This document shows positions 31,794-44,520 of a stretch of 64,000 nucleotides of DNA, one piece after another (position 1 is the stretch's first letter; the number at the start of each line of letters is the position of its first letter). A program made the position numbers and the translations under genes. Source of the stretch: Symsagittifera roscoffensis (lineage: Eukaryota; Xenacoelomorpha; Acoela; Convolutidae); assembly GCF_963678635.1 (NCBI RefSeq), contig NC_087064.1, positions 39,777,464 to 39,841,463 of the forward strand, read 5' to 3'. Under the pieces are notes generated by a model, which searched no databases, had not been told where the DNA came from, and worked only from the letters and a program-made list of their open reading frames with translations.

Positions 31794-34700
31794 CGATAGT
31801 CCAGATGACGAAGAGGTTTACCCCTTCCTCATAGATGCACCCGATAATAGAGGGCAACATGATTTTTGCAAGAACTTACTCGTAAATTTGTTTGAACCCG
31901 GAATCAGTCCATGCAAAGCAGAATTCCCAGATGTAAAAATCAAAAGACAAATTATTGAACAATATTTGAAAGACATATGTAACTTAACACAACAATATGG
32001 AATCAAACACGAATCACCGTAAATATGTAATTCAAACAGATGATCTTGAATTAGAATTTTCAAAAGTATTCCTAGAATATACCAAAAGCATATAATATCA
32101 TAATTCACAAAGAGCAAACTCTATATTCACTAATGAAGTTTTTGCAATAATATATACCTATATCTCTATATTAGAAAAAACTGAATTTCAAAGTATCTCA
32201 ACAACTGAAACATCCAAACATACAAAAGTACGACATGAAATCACATTATTTTCAACTTTTCTACATATAATTCAAGAAAATTTCACTAAGGACGATGTTT
32301 CACAACACACAAAACATGACTTACAAAAAATTTTGGCATGGTTTATAATAGATTATTTCACACATAATTTAGACTTAATTTGACAAGCAAGAAAAAATTT
32401 CAGACCTCAAAATTCAAATGATGATACTGCCATTACAGAACAATCAGACTACTGTTGGGACCCTAAATGGTCTCATCCTACATTTATAAATATCCCACAA
32501 TCTATCTCAAGTCAAGCAATAAGTACAATATCTTACCACAGAGATTATGTAAAAGTAGTACCACTAACCATTGATGCAACATCATTAAATTACAATACAT
32601 TTTTACCTGATACACGGAATATCAGTTTAAATTCGACCGTCATTCACAATGAAAACCTTAATGGAACTAGAAATCTTACACAAAAAGATATTCAAACACC
32701 ATCACACTTCATAAATGAAGAAATTGTCCAAACAACAACAACTACATAAGAAAGTATTTCACCAATACATCCAAATTTAACAACACCAAGAAATACAAAT
32801 ACTTCACTGGCACAAGTAACGTTACAATCAACCGTTAAACCCTAGGTTGCTCCAAAATATTCACATATGGATTATCAAACATATAGACCCATGACAGTAC
32901 CGTCGAAAACACAAAAAGCATTCACAAAAATCAATCAAACAAAGAACAAATCAACCCCCACGAAAAAATAATAATCATGTATGTTCTCACTATTGGGATA
33001 ACCCAATGACAACAACCAACTCAGTAAATTTTCGAACTAATTCACATCCTCCACAGGATCATAGTGAAAATTACCCATTCTTTCAACAAAACAAAAATTA
33101 AAAGCAAGCACCTCATCATACGGATTATTTATCATCTGATGATGATTATTTACAACCAGACATTTTTGCACCATATACCCAAGAATATCGCACACAAGGA
33201 TTGTGACGACCTCATACATATAATAGAATTTTTTCTCCAAACCCAACAGATACACGAAATCAACAACCAATATATATGCCAAATCCAACTAATACACAAT
33301 CTTTTCAACCGATTCAACCACAAAACCCAATGACTATGCACTCGTATCAACCAACTCAAATGCAAAATGAAATACCGCTTCCATATTATCTTCAGCTACA
33401 CGAAATAACAAAAAATCAACTTTCAAATTTTTCGCAAATGCCAAATGCCGCAGAATCACTACAGATGACAATGAATCCATACCTCATGGGTGGATCATCA
33501 ATAAGATCAAATAAACCACTGATGGTATTTACAGGAACAGATCCTGAATATTCTGTAGAAGATTATTTAAATGCAGTAACAGCAAATTTAATTTTAAATA
33601 TAGGACCTGAACCAATTAATACGCCACTACATCAAAATTGGATACATAGACGCACAGCATTGATACAAACAACCTTAGATGGCGCAGCCCAAAAATGGTT
33701 TTCAGTATTACCTATAGAAATAAAATCAGACTGGAAAAGATTTAAACAAGAATTTTCAAAAACGTTTGACTCCGAAAGAAATAAACAACACCAAAGAGTT
33801 TTATGTAATGAAATTCGCAGATTTACCAAATGAAACCATCAAACAATTAGCAGTACGTATCGAAACACTAGTTCGAAAAGCATATTCACTTAATACACAT
33901 GACTATAAAAACAAAAAAATGACAGAACTTTAAATGATGACCTTAACACCTCAATTAAGGAAAATAGCAATAAAAAAGAGAGCATCTCATCCTTCCTCAA
34001 TTCGAGAACCAGATTTAGATTTTCGAAAACTAGTAGATAAACTAGAGCAAGCGGAAATCACATTGAAACTTGAAGAAACAGAAAATCTAAAACTACAATA
34101 TGTTAATCGAATTGAAACAAACACTACACATATAAATAACATACAGGAATCAGATACAGAACTGGTTGAAAACATCACTGAAATACTAAATATTTATGAA
34201 AAACATCCAAATTTTAAAGGCAAACCATCTTTCAAAAAATGGTGTAATTATTGCCGACGATACGGACACAGTATTTCCGAATGTAGACAAAAACAACAAG
34301 ATAATCAGAATAAACCTCAAAAGCATAAAGAACCAAATAAATCGTTCTATCAATATATGAAAAAAGATCAAAATCTACCAAACAAAAATATATATAGTAA
34401 CAACAGTTCAGGAAAACCACTTCCGAACAACACCAATTACACAAGGAATCAATTACCATATAACTCAAGTTATAGAGGAAGATCACCAGAACGAAGAAAT
34501 ACACAAAATTCATCACAAAATAATTATAATCGATCAAATAGTCAAAATAACTATTCGAGATCAAAATCCAATGCAACACAATTTGTTTCTAGATCCAGTT
34601 CCCAATCAAACCCAAGAAATAAGCACTTTTCCAATAATCAATCACGAAACTCATCATACAACAGAAATAGAAACTGTTCACATAATCGAAATAGAAGTTA

Positions 34701-35390
34701 TTCGAACAATCGAAATCAGAATTACCCGAACAATCGATCAAGAAATAACTCGTATAATAGATCAAACTATCACAGATCAAATGACAATTATCAAAACAAA
34801 TCACGGAACAATTCACAAAATTGAAATTCAAGTTATAATAATCAATAAAGAAATTATTCTTAGTCACCACATAGGAATAATAACCATTATAATAATTCTA
34901 AGCATCGATACAGAAGTAGTACACCAAAACATCAAAGACATATTAATCAGGTACAGTCAAATGAAGAAACAACATCAGACACCCCAGGTATTGATGACAC
35001 AGGAAGTAACGAACTACAACTAAATCAAATAAACTGTGGATCATCAGATACAGAAAGTGATACAGAAAATACCATCTCCGTAAATATGATAACAGTCGAA
35101 AACGACTATGAACCTATCATATATGAACAACCTTTTACATCACATATATATGAAAATCAATTGGAACTCCTTCACAATTATTATATTGAACCCATCAATA
35201 CTACACAAACTGCACAAGAAATAAACGAAATTAACACGGTAATTAAACCCGATGAAAAAGACAAAACAAAATGTTTAAACACAAATCATAATTATCAAAA
35301 TATACAAAAAAAAACAACACAGAGAAAAAATTTGGACAATACCATTTTTCTTAAAAAGTCCAAGAAACAAAGAATTTCAACCACCAGATC
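31774..35390 (+). pseudogene. Long gag with CCHC knuckle and Asn/Arg/Ser-rich tail, broken
   Basis: ATG at 31774 (MSHTQSDDSPDDEEVYPF). The N-terminal domain breaks near 32010-32025 and several stops follow to about 33200. Capsid-like frame 33276-33833 holds FTGTDPEYSVEDYLNAV and GAAQKWFSVLPIEIKSDWKR, as in Retrotrans_gag. A one-base shift near 33825 and a TAA near 33931 precede 33934-34824. There a knuckle C-x2-C-x4-H-x4-C lies at 34243-34284 (CNYCRRYGHSISEC), followed by about 100 residues dominated by Asn, Arg, Ser and Tyr. Frames then shift again (35086-35394). Structural polyprotein that packages RNA. Confidence 0.75.
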
Positions 35391-35917
35391 TTGAAATTGA
35401 TTTTTTAATTGATTCAGGAGCAGAATAAAACATAATTAATATTCCCACATGGAATGAAATCAAAACATTACATCCAAAATTAACGCCTCTTGCAACCTCT
35501 AGTAAACTAGCAACAGCAGAAGGGTCAACATTAGTAAATTATGGAAAAATCCAATTATTACTTCTCCCCACAAGAACAACGGAGCAAAATAAAATTCTAA
35601 ACAAACCATTTAAACAAATATTTCATATCACTGATATTAAACACAATATCATTGGCATACCATTTATATCAAAATATATACCAACAATCAACATCTTAAA
35701 TAGTAAAATACTGATCAAAGATAAGTACACAAAAACAAAAAATACAGCTCTAACCTTTTTTCAAAGATTAAATAAACAACCACCATTCTTCTCAAAATTT
35801 TATCCAATTTATAACCAACAACTGAAACACCTGAAACCACTATGAGGAAATATATATAATTTTTCAAAAAAGTAAGTTAACCAGTATGATAAAAGTCAAA
35901 ATAAACAACAACTTTTT
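35391..35917 (+). pseudogene. Aspartic protease and linker, stop in the active-site region
   Basis: The motif DSGAE is encoded at 35411-35425 and is immediately followed by TAA at 35426, where the minus copies have a Ser codon. The downstream sequence still resembles the protease flap and the linker to RT (FHITDIKHNIIGIPF-like). The protease would process Gag-Pol; here it is inactive as written. Confidence 0.65.
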
Positions 35918-37327
35918 ATGTCAGACTTTGAATTTAAACCTATTCACAAGTTTTTCAAAATCACGATTTCATCTATAAAATATTTGAAAAACACGAATTC
36001 CGACATCATTTCGTTACACGTGTATAACAATACACCGTATCAAGTAAAATTACCCTTAGGACTTTTAGGATATTGCGAAACAAACGCTATAATCTCACCC
36101 ATACATGAAGTAGCCTACCGCGAAAATAATATACTCAAATTATTAGATATTTGCCAATCCACACTTCTTAACGAAGAATTATCCATAAATAACATAATAA
36201 GCAATGAAAAGAGAAACACAGATTATTTCACAAAAACACCATATTTTAAACCAACATTCAATATAACAAATTACACAAAAGAACAACAACAATTTTTAAC
36301 GATGTTTATTTTTGAACACTCACAAATAACACAAATCGAATTTGACAAACTAGCAAAACAACTGTTAAAATATTCAACAGTCTACGCAACATCAAAATTT
36401 AATGTTGGGAAAATCAGTTCATCACTACATCTCCCGTTAAAACCTGACGAAGTTTTCAAAAAACAAAGAGCTAGTAAAGTACCAATTCATTTACACGACA
36501 AAGTAAATAGATTACTAGATATTTTAGAACAATACAAAATTATCTCACCAGTAAATAAAGAAGAACAACCAAAAGGCAACACATTTATTAACCCTGTTAT
36601 CATTCTAGCAAAAGGAGAATCATTAAAAATAGTTTTAGACGCTAGATACCTCAATTCACTAATTGACGAATCAAAATGCAATTGGCCTATTGAACCAATA
36701 CAAGTTATCTTAACAAAAATAAACGGAAAATACTTTACAACCGCAGATATGAATAGTGCATACAATCAAATGCCACTAGATGAACAATCACGACGTTTAA
36801 CACAATTTGTTATTGGAAATCAACAATATGAATTTAACCGCCTATTCTATGGAATTTCCATAGGACCAGCAGCATTTTCAGCTTTTCTGAGTAAAATTTT
36901 TAGACCACTAATACTCAAGAAAAACGCAATCACCTATTTAGACGATGTTTTTATGCAATCACAGACAAAAGAAGAAATGTTTACAGTTTTTGAACACTAT
37001 CATAAAATACTTCAGAACGAAAATCTGAAGGCCGCCCCTGATAAATCACACTTCTTTTTGACACGAGTTAAATTTTTAGGACATAATATAAAAAGAAACA
37101 CAATCACTCAATTAAAATCACGCATTGCTGCTATTCAAAAACTTCAACCACCAACAAACAAAAAGAAAGTCCAAGAATTCCTTGGAATGTTAAATTTCTT
37201 AAGCAAGTACGTTTACAAAATGCAATTATATTTTAGACCGTTCTATAATATCCTCAGACAACAAAATAATTTTGAATGGACCACTGAACATCAAACACGA
37301 TTTGAAGAAAATAAAAAAAACTTTTAA
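35918..37327 (+). CDS. Reverse transcriptase, open over 469 codons
   Basis: Uninterrupted frame. RT blocks run in order: VDARYLNSLIDESKCN-like block near residue 242 (written LDARYLNSL in the sequence), TTADMNSAYNQMPLDEQSRR near 274, YGISIGPAAFSAF near 309, catalytic YLDD at residues 340-343 (36935-36946), VKFLGHNI near 386 and QEFLGMLNFLSKYV near 421. These are the fingers, palm and thumb/connection of Ty3/gypsy RT. The first in-frame ATG is at 35918, but the true protein is released from Gag-Pol. The frame ends early in the RNase H linker through an indel in an A-rich run (37306-37327). Confidence 0.85.
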   Translation: MSDFEFKPIHKFFKITISSIKYLKNTNSDIISLHVYNNTPYQVKLPLGLLGYCETNAIISPIHEVAYRENNILKLLDICQSTLLNEELSINNIISNEKRNTDYFTKTPYFKPTFNITNYTKEQQQFLTMFIFEHSQITQIEFDKLAKQLLKYSTVYATSKFNVGKISSSLHLPLKPDEVFKKQRASKVPIHLHDKVNRLLDILEQYKIISPVNKEEQPKGNTFINPVIILAKGESLKIVLDARYLNSLIDESKCNWPIEPIQVILTKINGKYFTTADMNSAYNQMPLDEQSRRLTQFVIGNQQYEFNRLFYGISIGPAAFSAFLSKIFRPLILKKNAITYLDDVFMQSQTKEEMFTVFEHYHKILQNENLKAAPDKSHFFLTRVKFLGHNIKRNTITQLKSRIAAIQKLQPPTNKKKVQEFLGMLNFLSKYVYKMQLYFRPFYNILRQQNNFEWTTEHQTRFEENKKNF

Positions 37328-38231
37328 CTGAACAAATTTCAAACACAATTCCAGATCCAAATCAACCATTCTATGCAATGTGCGATGCTTCAAATTTTGG
37401 CATCGGCGCAGCATTACTACAATCACATAGTGGTTCAAATAAAATGAACCTTATATCAGCAAATTCCAGATTATTTACACAAGCAGAGCTACGACTCTCA
37501 ACTCTAATGAGAGAATGTACAGCTATAATTTATACACTTACAGAATATGAATTTCTGATACTTGGATCAAAACATCCAACAGTTCTATTCACAGATCATA
37601 AACCAATCATTTTTCTCTTTACACAAAAGTCAAATCCCAATCACCGAGTTTATAGATTTCAACTAATTCTAATGAAATTTCCAAACTTACATATAGTTTA
37701 GACAGCAGAAAAGAATCTTGCATTACCAGATACATTAAGTCGAAATACACCACCTGAATTACTTACACGAAAAACTACAGTTGAAATACCAAAAAAAATA
37801 AAATTTTACCTTGCAAAAGATGAAACATCACCCCGACTAGAATGCAAATATGCAGTAAAAACTGACATTGACCAATCACAAATAAATAACCTACAACATT
37901 TCCCACTTTACTTTGATTGCCAAAATAATCACTACGAAGTTGATCTACTAGGAACATCAACTTTCAAACCAATTCCATACTCACAATGGATAAAAAATAA
38001 CACCCAACAAAAACGATTAAAACAACACTCGTATAGAAAATACTTTTTTCCGTTAATTGAAAAAGAAAATTTAACTGATAAAATCAATTTATCAGGACCA
38101 CAAACATTTGATTCAAAATACACATTAAATCAAGTTTTTGACTTCCATGACCCACTTGACACAATTCACCTATCAAAATTAGAAATTAGAAATACTTTCT
38201 CCCTCCAAAAGATAAAATTACACTTGAACTC
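37328..38231 (+). pseudogene. RNase H and connection, interrupted
   Basis: Open part 37378-37701 carries MCDASNFGIGAALLQ (first Asp), LMRECTAIIYTLTEYE (Glu) and LFTDHKP (Asp), the RNase H catalytic set. A TAG at 37699-37701 replaces a Trp codon seen in the minus copies. Similar residues (NLALPDTLSRNT-like) continue after it to about 38220. Confidence 0.75.
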
Positions 38232-39969
38232 TTGAAAAAATATCAAAATCTTGACCCAGTAATTAGACAACTAAAATCATGGCACAATTACAAAACTAAG
38301 CCCGTAAAAGCAGATACCACAATTTTAGGAAATGAAACATTCTTCCGATATTTCCGAAAATTTAATAATACAACAATTAATGAAAACACAGACCTTCTAG
38401 AATATCAATTAAATGATTCTACAGTTCCCTGTCTCCCTTCAAGTATGATTCTAATAGCTTTTAACATTTCACATACACAAAATACTAAAGGACACTCTGG
38501 ATCAGAGAAAACATATTCAATTTTTACACAAATTTTTTTTCCCAAATGCACCAATTTGGATAAAAGTACTATGCAATGATTGTATAGTATGTCAGTTAAA
38601 TAAACATTATCCAAATCAAAAACAAATAGCACAAAAACAAGATTTTAAAGGACAGAGTTTATATTTTAACCATCGTATTTCATTCGATACAAAAGGACCA
38701 ATTTCACCATCCTCTGAAGGAAACTCCTACATTATGGTAAGTGTTGATGCATTTACACATTATGTAGCACTCAACCCAGTACCACATTGTAACGCTTGTT
38801 ATGCTTACACAACACTTTATGAACACTGGATAGCTAAATTCGGATTACCCGAAATCTTATTTACAGATAACGGTACAGAATTCATAAATAATGAAATCAT
38901 CACACTATGTCACTTATATAACATCAAACACAAACCACATACATCTCATGCACCTTGGACAAACGGTTTAGTCGAAGGTATGAACCGTTCACTACAAGAA
39001 TATCTTAGATGTATCATAAATGGAAATGATACAAGATACACAGAATGGTCAGCAGATGTAAAGTTATTTCCCTTAGCATATAATTCACAAATTACGACAA
39101 CTCTAGGAATGTCACCATACGAAATGGTTTTTAATCAAAAGCCACGTAAACCAATTATGTTTACAGCAAACTCTCATAAAAATGCACAAGGTCATTGCCA
39201 ACCAAATAAAGACTCAGTTTGTTATAATCTACCTTTACACACGCATGATGAAGATCATTTTGATCACCCACAAATCCTTAAATTAGCCTCCGGTACACAC
39301 ACCGAATGGATTTTAAATAGAGATAAAAAACACAATGAAATTTACCAAAGAGTAACAAAAAAATTGTTACAAAGGCAAAACATTAACGAACAAATTAATT
39401 CACGCTTTACACCAGCCTCAGATTTAAAAATTGGAACATTTGTCTTAATACCTAATTTTAGTACACAAAAAGGAATTTCTAAAAAATTACAACCCTTCCG
39501 CAAAGGACCATACCAAATAATTGCCAAACCTACTGACGTAACATATAAAATCACCGATTCAGACCAAAAAGAAACTGTTCAACATCGGAACAATCTATTA
39601 CCTTACTACCCAAAAGAATACGCACTACGCGAATTAACTCAATTATATTCTTTCACAGGTTTAAAAGTTATTCAAAATCACCCACATACGGAAAAAGAAC
39701 TAAATGAACAAAACGACATTCATCATGGAAAACAAAACACAAAACCAACTACAACCCAAAACAATACAAAAAAGCTAGATCAAAAAATACCTCAAAAAGA
39801 AAGGAAAAATAGGAAAATGACAGAAAAAATTATACCACAAGAACAAGTCGAGAAATCAGAACATAGAGAGTCATCACGGCTTAGAAATCAACCAGGTAAA
39901 AACTACAAAACATTCATCCCTCCAGGCATATCTATAACTATAATTTTTCAACCTCCAGGTCAAAAATAA
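38232..39969 (+). pseudogene. Integrase, D,D35E core intact, frameshift at a T8 run
   Basis: N-terminal zinc-binding part is in 38232-38579 (FNISHTQNTKGHSGSEKTYS). A run of eight T at about 38530-38537 shifts the frame before the CIVC pair. From about 38580 the frame is open to 39969. The first catalytic Asp is in SFDTKGP, the second in FTDNGTEF and the Glu in GLVEGMNRSL, with exactly 35 residues between the last two. C-terminal SH3-like part: GTFVLIPNFSTQKGISKKLQ and FRKGPYQI. It ends with a basic Lys/Gln-rich tail including SSRLRNQPGKNYKTFIPPG. Inserts the cDNA into host DNA. Confidence 0.85.
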
Positions 39970-40574
39970 GCAAACCACTCAAACTTGACAACTAAAATAA
40001 ATACCACCATAATATAATAACCCTCCCTTATCTAATAACGCAAAGATCAACAATATTTTCCCAACTTAGACCTCAAAAACCCTCCAACCAAAAATGATAA
40101 ATTAGCCTAAAGTAATATTACGATCATATTAATTTAGCCTAAAAAACAAAAATCTCAAAATAACACCAGATCACCTGACAAATAAAAATAAAGCAAAGAA
40201 GACCTCCCAAACACCATAAAATTAGCCCCCAACAACTTTTCACAAAATTCAACCCACTTGTCAAAAAATCAATAAATAATTCGACCACACATGAAAATCG
40301 CCCCAAACAACAAAAAATATTCGATCAAGAAGCCATTTCTTAAATGCTCTTCTCTCGATCAGTCAATACAATTTTCAACATTTTCATAAGCTTTTTAACA
40401 ATACTTAAACTTTTATTCATATTTCTCTTTGATACCTTTGAAGCTTTTATAATAATTTTTATCATTTTTTGCAACATTTTTTAAATTTTCTACTCCCTAT
40501 TTGAAATATATCTCCAACTTTCCCAAATCATTGACCATTTTCACAGGTACTACAATAACCCAAAGTTTATTTAA
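39970..40574 (+). other. AT-rich spacer between pol and the accessory ORFs
   Basis: No coding frame. A pyrimidine-rich stretch ending TTTTCACAG near 40547 could be a 3' splice site for a subgenomic mRNA of the downstream ORFs (inference). The matching region in the third copy has CTTCTCAG then GTACG near 55420. Confidence 0.4.
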
Positions 40575-41366
40575 ATGATACAAACAATTTTTAGTAGAAC
40601 AGATATTTTTTTACTATTTGTAATTTTTATAACATTTTTATCATCCCTTATATTGACAATGTGCATATGTATAAAAAAGGCAATAATCACATTCGCCTTA
40701 GCAACAATCCTTTTAGTTCTTTTTTTTGAAGAATACTACAATAAACATGAATTTTTTCACTTGGAAAAATCAATCAAAATACCTTCAAAAATTGCTAACC
40801 AACAATCACACAGTCAGTCTTCGCCGACATCATCCCAAGAAAACCCGACAATACCTACAACTACCCAAAACCCCCAAACATCCACACGAATTTCTTTCCA
40901 AGATAACCTATACAATTTTGAAGAACGACACGCTCGCTTATCTGAACCATTAGAACCAGTTCAGCGACAGGCACCCCTAAGTGAACCAAAATATAATTTG
41001 TACCCAACATTACCACAAGAATTTAGTAGAATAAGAAATATTAGTCAAAACCAAAATACAGTTGAAATAAATAGACAAATTATACATCCACGGCGAAATA
41101 GAAATTTCCAAACAGCCCGAGTTCATTTTGATATACCCCAACCCCCATCACCAATTACTCCAGACAATAGCACATTACCAGAAACCCCTACACTTCTTTC
41201 ACAATGTAGCACCTCAAGTATACCCTTAGATTACTTAGGTTCAACACCAACATCTGAACAAATACGTGACAATCCCTTTAACCCCCCCCCCCCCCCCCCC
41301 CCAACCAAACATCACGACTACCATATTGGACAACAAACTCATTCACACAAGGTGAACCAAATTTAA
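40575..41366 (+). CDS. Membrane/proline-rich accessory ORF
   Basis: ATG at 40575. Residues about 11-33 (IFLLFVIFITFLSSLIL) and 35-51 (KAIITFALATILLVLFF) form two adjacent hydrophobic helices. A long Pro/Ser/Thr/Gln-rich segment follows (residues 75-250) with an Arg-rich patch near 170. The frame passes through a run of 21 C (41282-41302) and stops at 41366. Past the C-run another frame keeps coding similarity to the third copy (GEPNLINNPIDIS against DEPNLVNIPSDIS). This suggests that the tract length changed the frame. The homologue in the third copy is at about 55450-56467. Function unknown; it may be a membrane leader for what follows. Confidence 0.5.
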   Translation: MIQTIFSRTDIFLLFVIFITFLSSLILTMCICIKKAIITFALATILLVLFFEEYYNKHEFFHLEKSIKIPSKIANQQSHSQSSPTSSQENPTIPTTTQNPQTSTRISFQDNLYNFEERHARLSEPLEPVQRQAPLSEPKYNLYPTLPQEFSRIRNISQNQNTVEINRQIIHPRRNRNFQTARVHFDIPQPPSPITPDNSTLPETPTLLSQCSTSSIPLDYLGSTPTSEQIRDNPFNPPPPPPPTKHHDYHIGQQTHSHKVNQI

Positions 41367-44300
41367 TAAATAACCCAATAGATATTTCTACGGATACAAC
41401 AACATCATCATCACTACCAGAAACATTATCACTACCATCAACACCATCAATAAGCCAGATTTCACCGACGCCTTTCCCCCTAAATTTTCCAAATAACCTC
41501 GACGCTAGATATCGAGAACAATCATCAACAAATATCCCTTTAAGATTAGATTGGAACAAGTTCACAGCACCCCCACCATTATTTGGACAACATCCAGAAA
41601 GTAACCGACTCCACAATTGGGCACTCCATAGACTACAATATAGACAAGACATCCACGAGGACATCCGTGACCATAACATCCAAATACTCCAACAAAATAG
41701 TCTACAAATAAAATTCGAAATCACGGTTAAACTTAACAACATTGTTCAACATCCTTACCCATTAAACCCACCCAATATAACAGCTCAATCGCTACCACCA
41801 CCATTTATAACAACTGAAGTAATATATAAGTACGACAGATATACCAAAAAGACAATTGGTTACATCACATTTAATAACCCATACTCAGGATTATCATACA
41901 CATGTATATTCTAAAAATATTGATACTTCAACAAATCTTTTTTTTCAATATTTTCCGACCAAAACACAAATCCTTCTCCCCGCACAGGACCCCAGGACTT
42001 ATTAAAAACACACCACGATTGTGAAGAAAATGAACAAAAAACACTACACAAATATGCAATAAATCAAGTATCACAATGCGAAACGGAACCACAAGCTATA
42101 GAAACTACAAATGTAATAGCAACACTGTACTCAAAAACCCGAGCAACAACAGTCGCAGGATATAAATTTACAGCAACATTTTCCGAAAAGAAAGTACATT
42201 GTTCACAAGTTTCAAACGGAAATAAAAACCGACTTGACCACGAATCATTCTACCAAAGTAATATAGAACGACTTCTACATCTAAATCCCGATGATTGTAA
42301 AAACGAGCTACTCAGATTAAATATCACAAGAAATAAAAACACCGACAGAAAACTAGTATATTTTCAAGTCTTTGCCGATTCTGTACATCAAGCAGAACTT
42401 GAAAGATATCAAGGACATATAAAACTAGTGGAAAAATACCCATACAACGGCGCACACGGAAGATTAACTTATGACATACACGATAAGCGCTGGATACCAC
42501 ACATTGGTATAAATAATCCATCAAACTGCAAAGCAGACACAAAAAATAAAGGATATCAAGAAATAATGTTTTTCGATTGGAAAATACAACTCGAAAAAAT
42601 AGAACTCACACGAGATTTATCCGACAACACAATGATATATCAAGGAATTAGATTACCTTGTAAAAACGATCAAGGTTATTGTGATCCTACAACACGGACA
42701 CAAGCAACAATTGTTTGGTTTCCCGAGGATACATGCACAACATTTCAAGTAGCAAAAATACACGCTCGAATGATAAAATTTCACGAAAAATATTTTATAC
42801 AATCAATTCCATATGAACAAGTCCATCCATCACGAAAACAAAGCACTGATTTTCGAAATCTCCATAATATAGAAAATAAAGTAACACGTTTCCAAATATA
42901 TCAAGAAACAGAAATCGCATGCAAATACAGGAACCCACTTTACAAAACACAATATTCTGAAATACTAGTTGAATACGAAAAAAGTTTCGACATGACCACT
43001 GGAAAAATAAAAATTGACCCTTATGCCACAGTTCACCCTCTACACGAAGGAACATCATATATACCAGTTAACTTTCAAAAAAGTAATGGTCAACCTGGTG
43101 GAAAACTAAAGCCACATGACACCAGAAGCACACGTTTACAAGAACTATCACTAATTAATAACACTTATTTTGGTAATATCCACTATGATATCCACTTAGA
43201 TACGAAGTTAGATTACACGATTAGTCGAAATTTTCAAGAAATGTCACTCTTCGAATTAGAAACACTTCACCAACTATGCGAATTAGAAAGGACACAAATC
43301 CTACAATCACTCGCACTAGCAGTATTAAAAAATACCCTACGCAAGATATTTAATGTCAGGAAATAGATCAAATTTTCTAGACTACGAGGGAAACATTTTA
43401 TGGTTTTATACTTGTACCAAAAAAGTATCACCACTATATGTTTTTGAAGATAAACGCTGCTATAAAAGAACCCCTATATTTTATAAAAAATAAAGTACAT
43501 TTTGTTGACACACTTTCAAAACGAACATATTTTTGGGATACCGCAGTCCCATGTGGATCAGAAAATAGCCACAATGTAGTACAATTGAACCCTGATGAAG
43601 ATAAATATTATCTTCTTACTCCATACCCTACGTTAATGTAATCACTCAAAAAATTTCACCCGAAAGCATCAGAGCTATTGCTCGTAATCCAAATCTTGAA
43701 TTACAATCAATTGGAATATATTCAAAATCAGATATCCAACACCATATTAGAACACAACAATTCCAAGAATCATTAACACAAATGGACTCCATACAAAGAC
43801 AATCAATTGACCAAAATTTACGCAAACTTGCCGAAACCACAGGATTTGCAGATATTTATACACAAGATTATAGCGGATATTTTAAAGACATTAAAGACTA
43901 TATATATCTAAACGGTGAAAAATACAGACCACAAGATATTTCACCTATAAATATTTTTAGCTTTGTTACCCTAAAAAATGAAATTCTCGATTTTCTAGGA
44001 TGGCCCTATTACATCTTAGAAAAATTAACTATCCTATACGCAATGTTTAACTTTATAGGATTTCTTTTTTCACTTTTAAAAGGAATCTATAACACATGCG
44101 CTATGCACACAAGTAAATAGACAAGCAAGTGTAACACGCATACTATTTGCCGGATGTTTTGGAATTTTTTCATCATCAATAAACAAAATTCTTCTAGACG
44201 CACAAATAAAAGAATATATTACAAAAATAGCGACAAGACAGAACACATACGACGAAGAACATAATAACATAGAAGTAACACCTACCGCACCACAGTTGCC

Positions 44301-44520
44301 ACCCCTACCACATAACCATCCATTATCTTTAGTCCCACGTAATTTCCGAAACCTAGCAATAACACATAACCCAAATTTTAGACCAAATATTTCGCAAAGT
44401 CCCATACAACATATAATGACACATCATTCACAAAATGATAATACATATGAACAAATTATAGAACAAACCCATACCACCGCTTTTCAGTCTCAAAATAATC
44501 ATTTTCTTAGCCCACGATGA
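41367..44520 (+). pseudogene. Envelope-glycoprotein-like region, frameshifted
   Basis: Several open pieces in different frames: one before 41913, 42428-43366 (open upstream of its first listed codon), 43438-43641, 43782-44120 and a tail to 44520. Env-like features are a large region with scattered Cys and Asn-x-Ser/Thr sites (42480-43640), then a helical stretch (43700-43990). A hydrophobic anchor follows at about 44005-44090 with a short Pro-rich tail. Breaks lie near 41915, 43365, 43641 and 44120. Its position after pol fits a retroviral env. Which viral glycoprotein family it belongs to was not determined. The third copy lacks this region altogether. As written it is not a single functional frame. 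Confidence 0.5.

Noticed and set aside
41278-41742. Minus-strand 154-codon frame with a polyglycine end
   Set aside because: Antisense of the Pro-rich ORF and the C21 tract; no homologue in the third copy.
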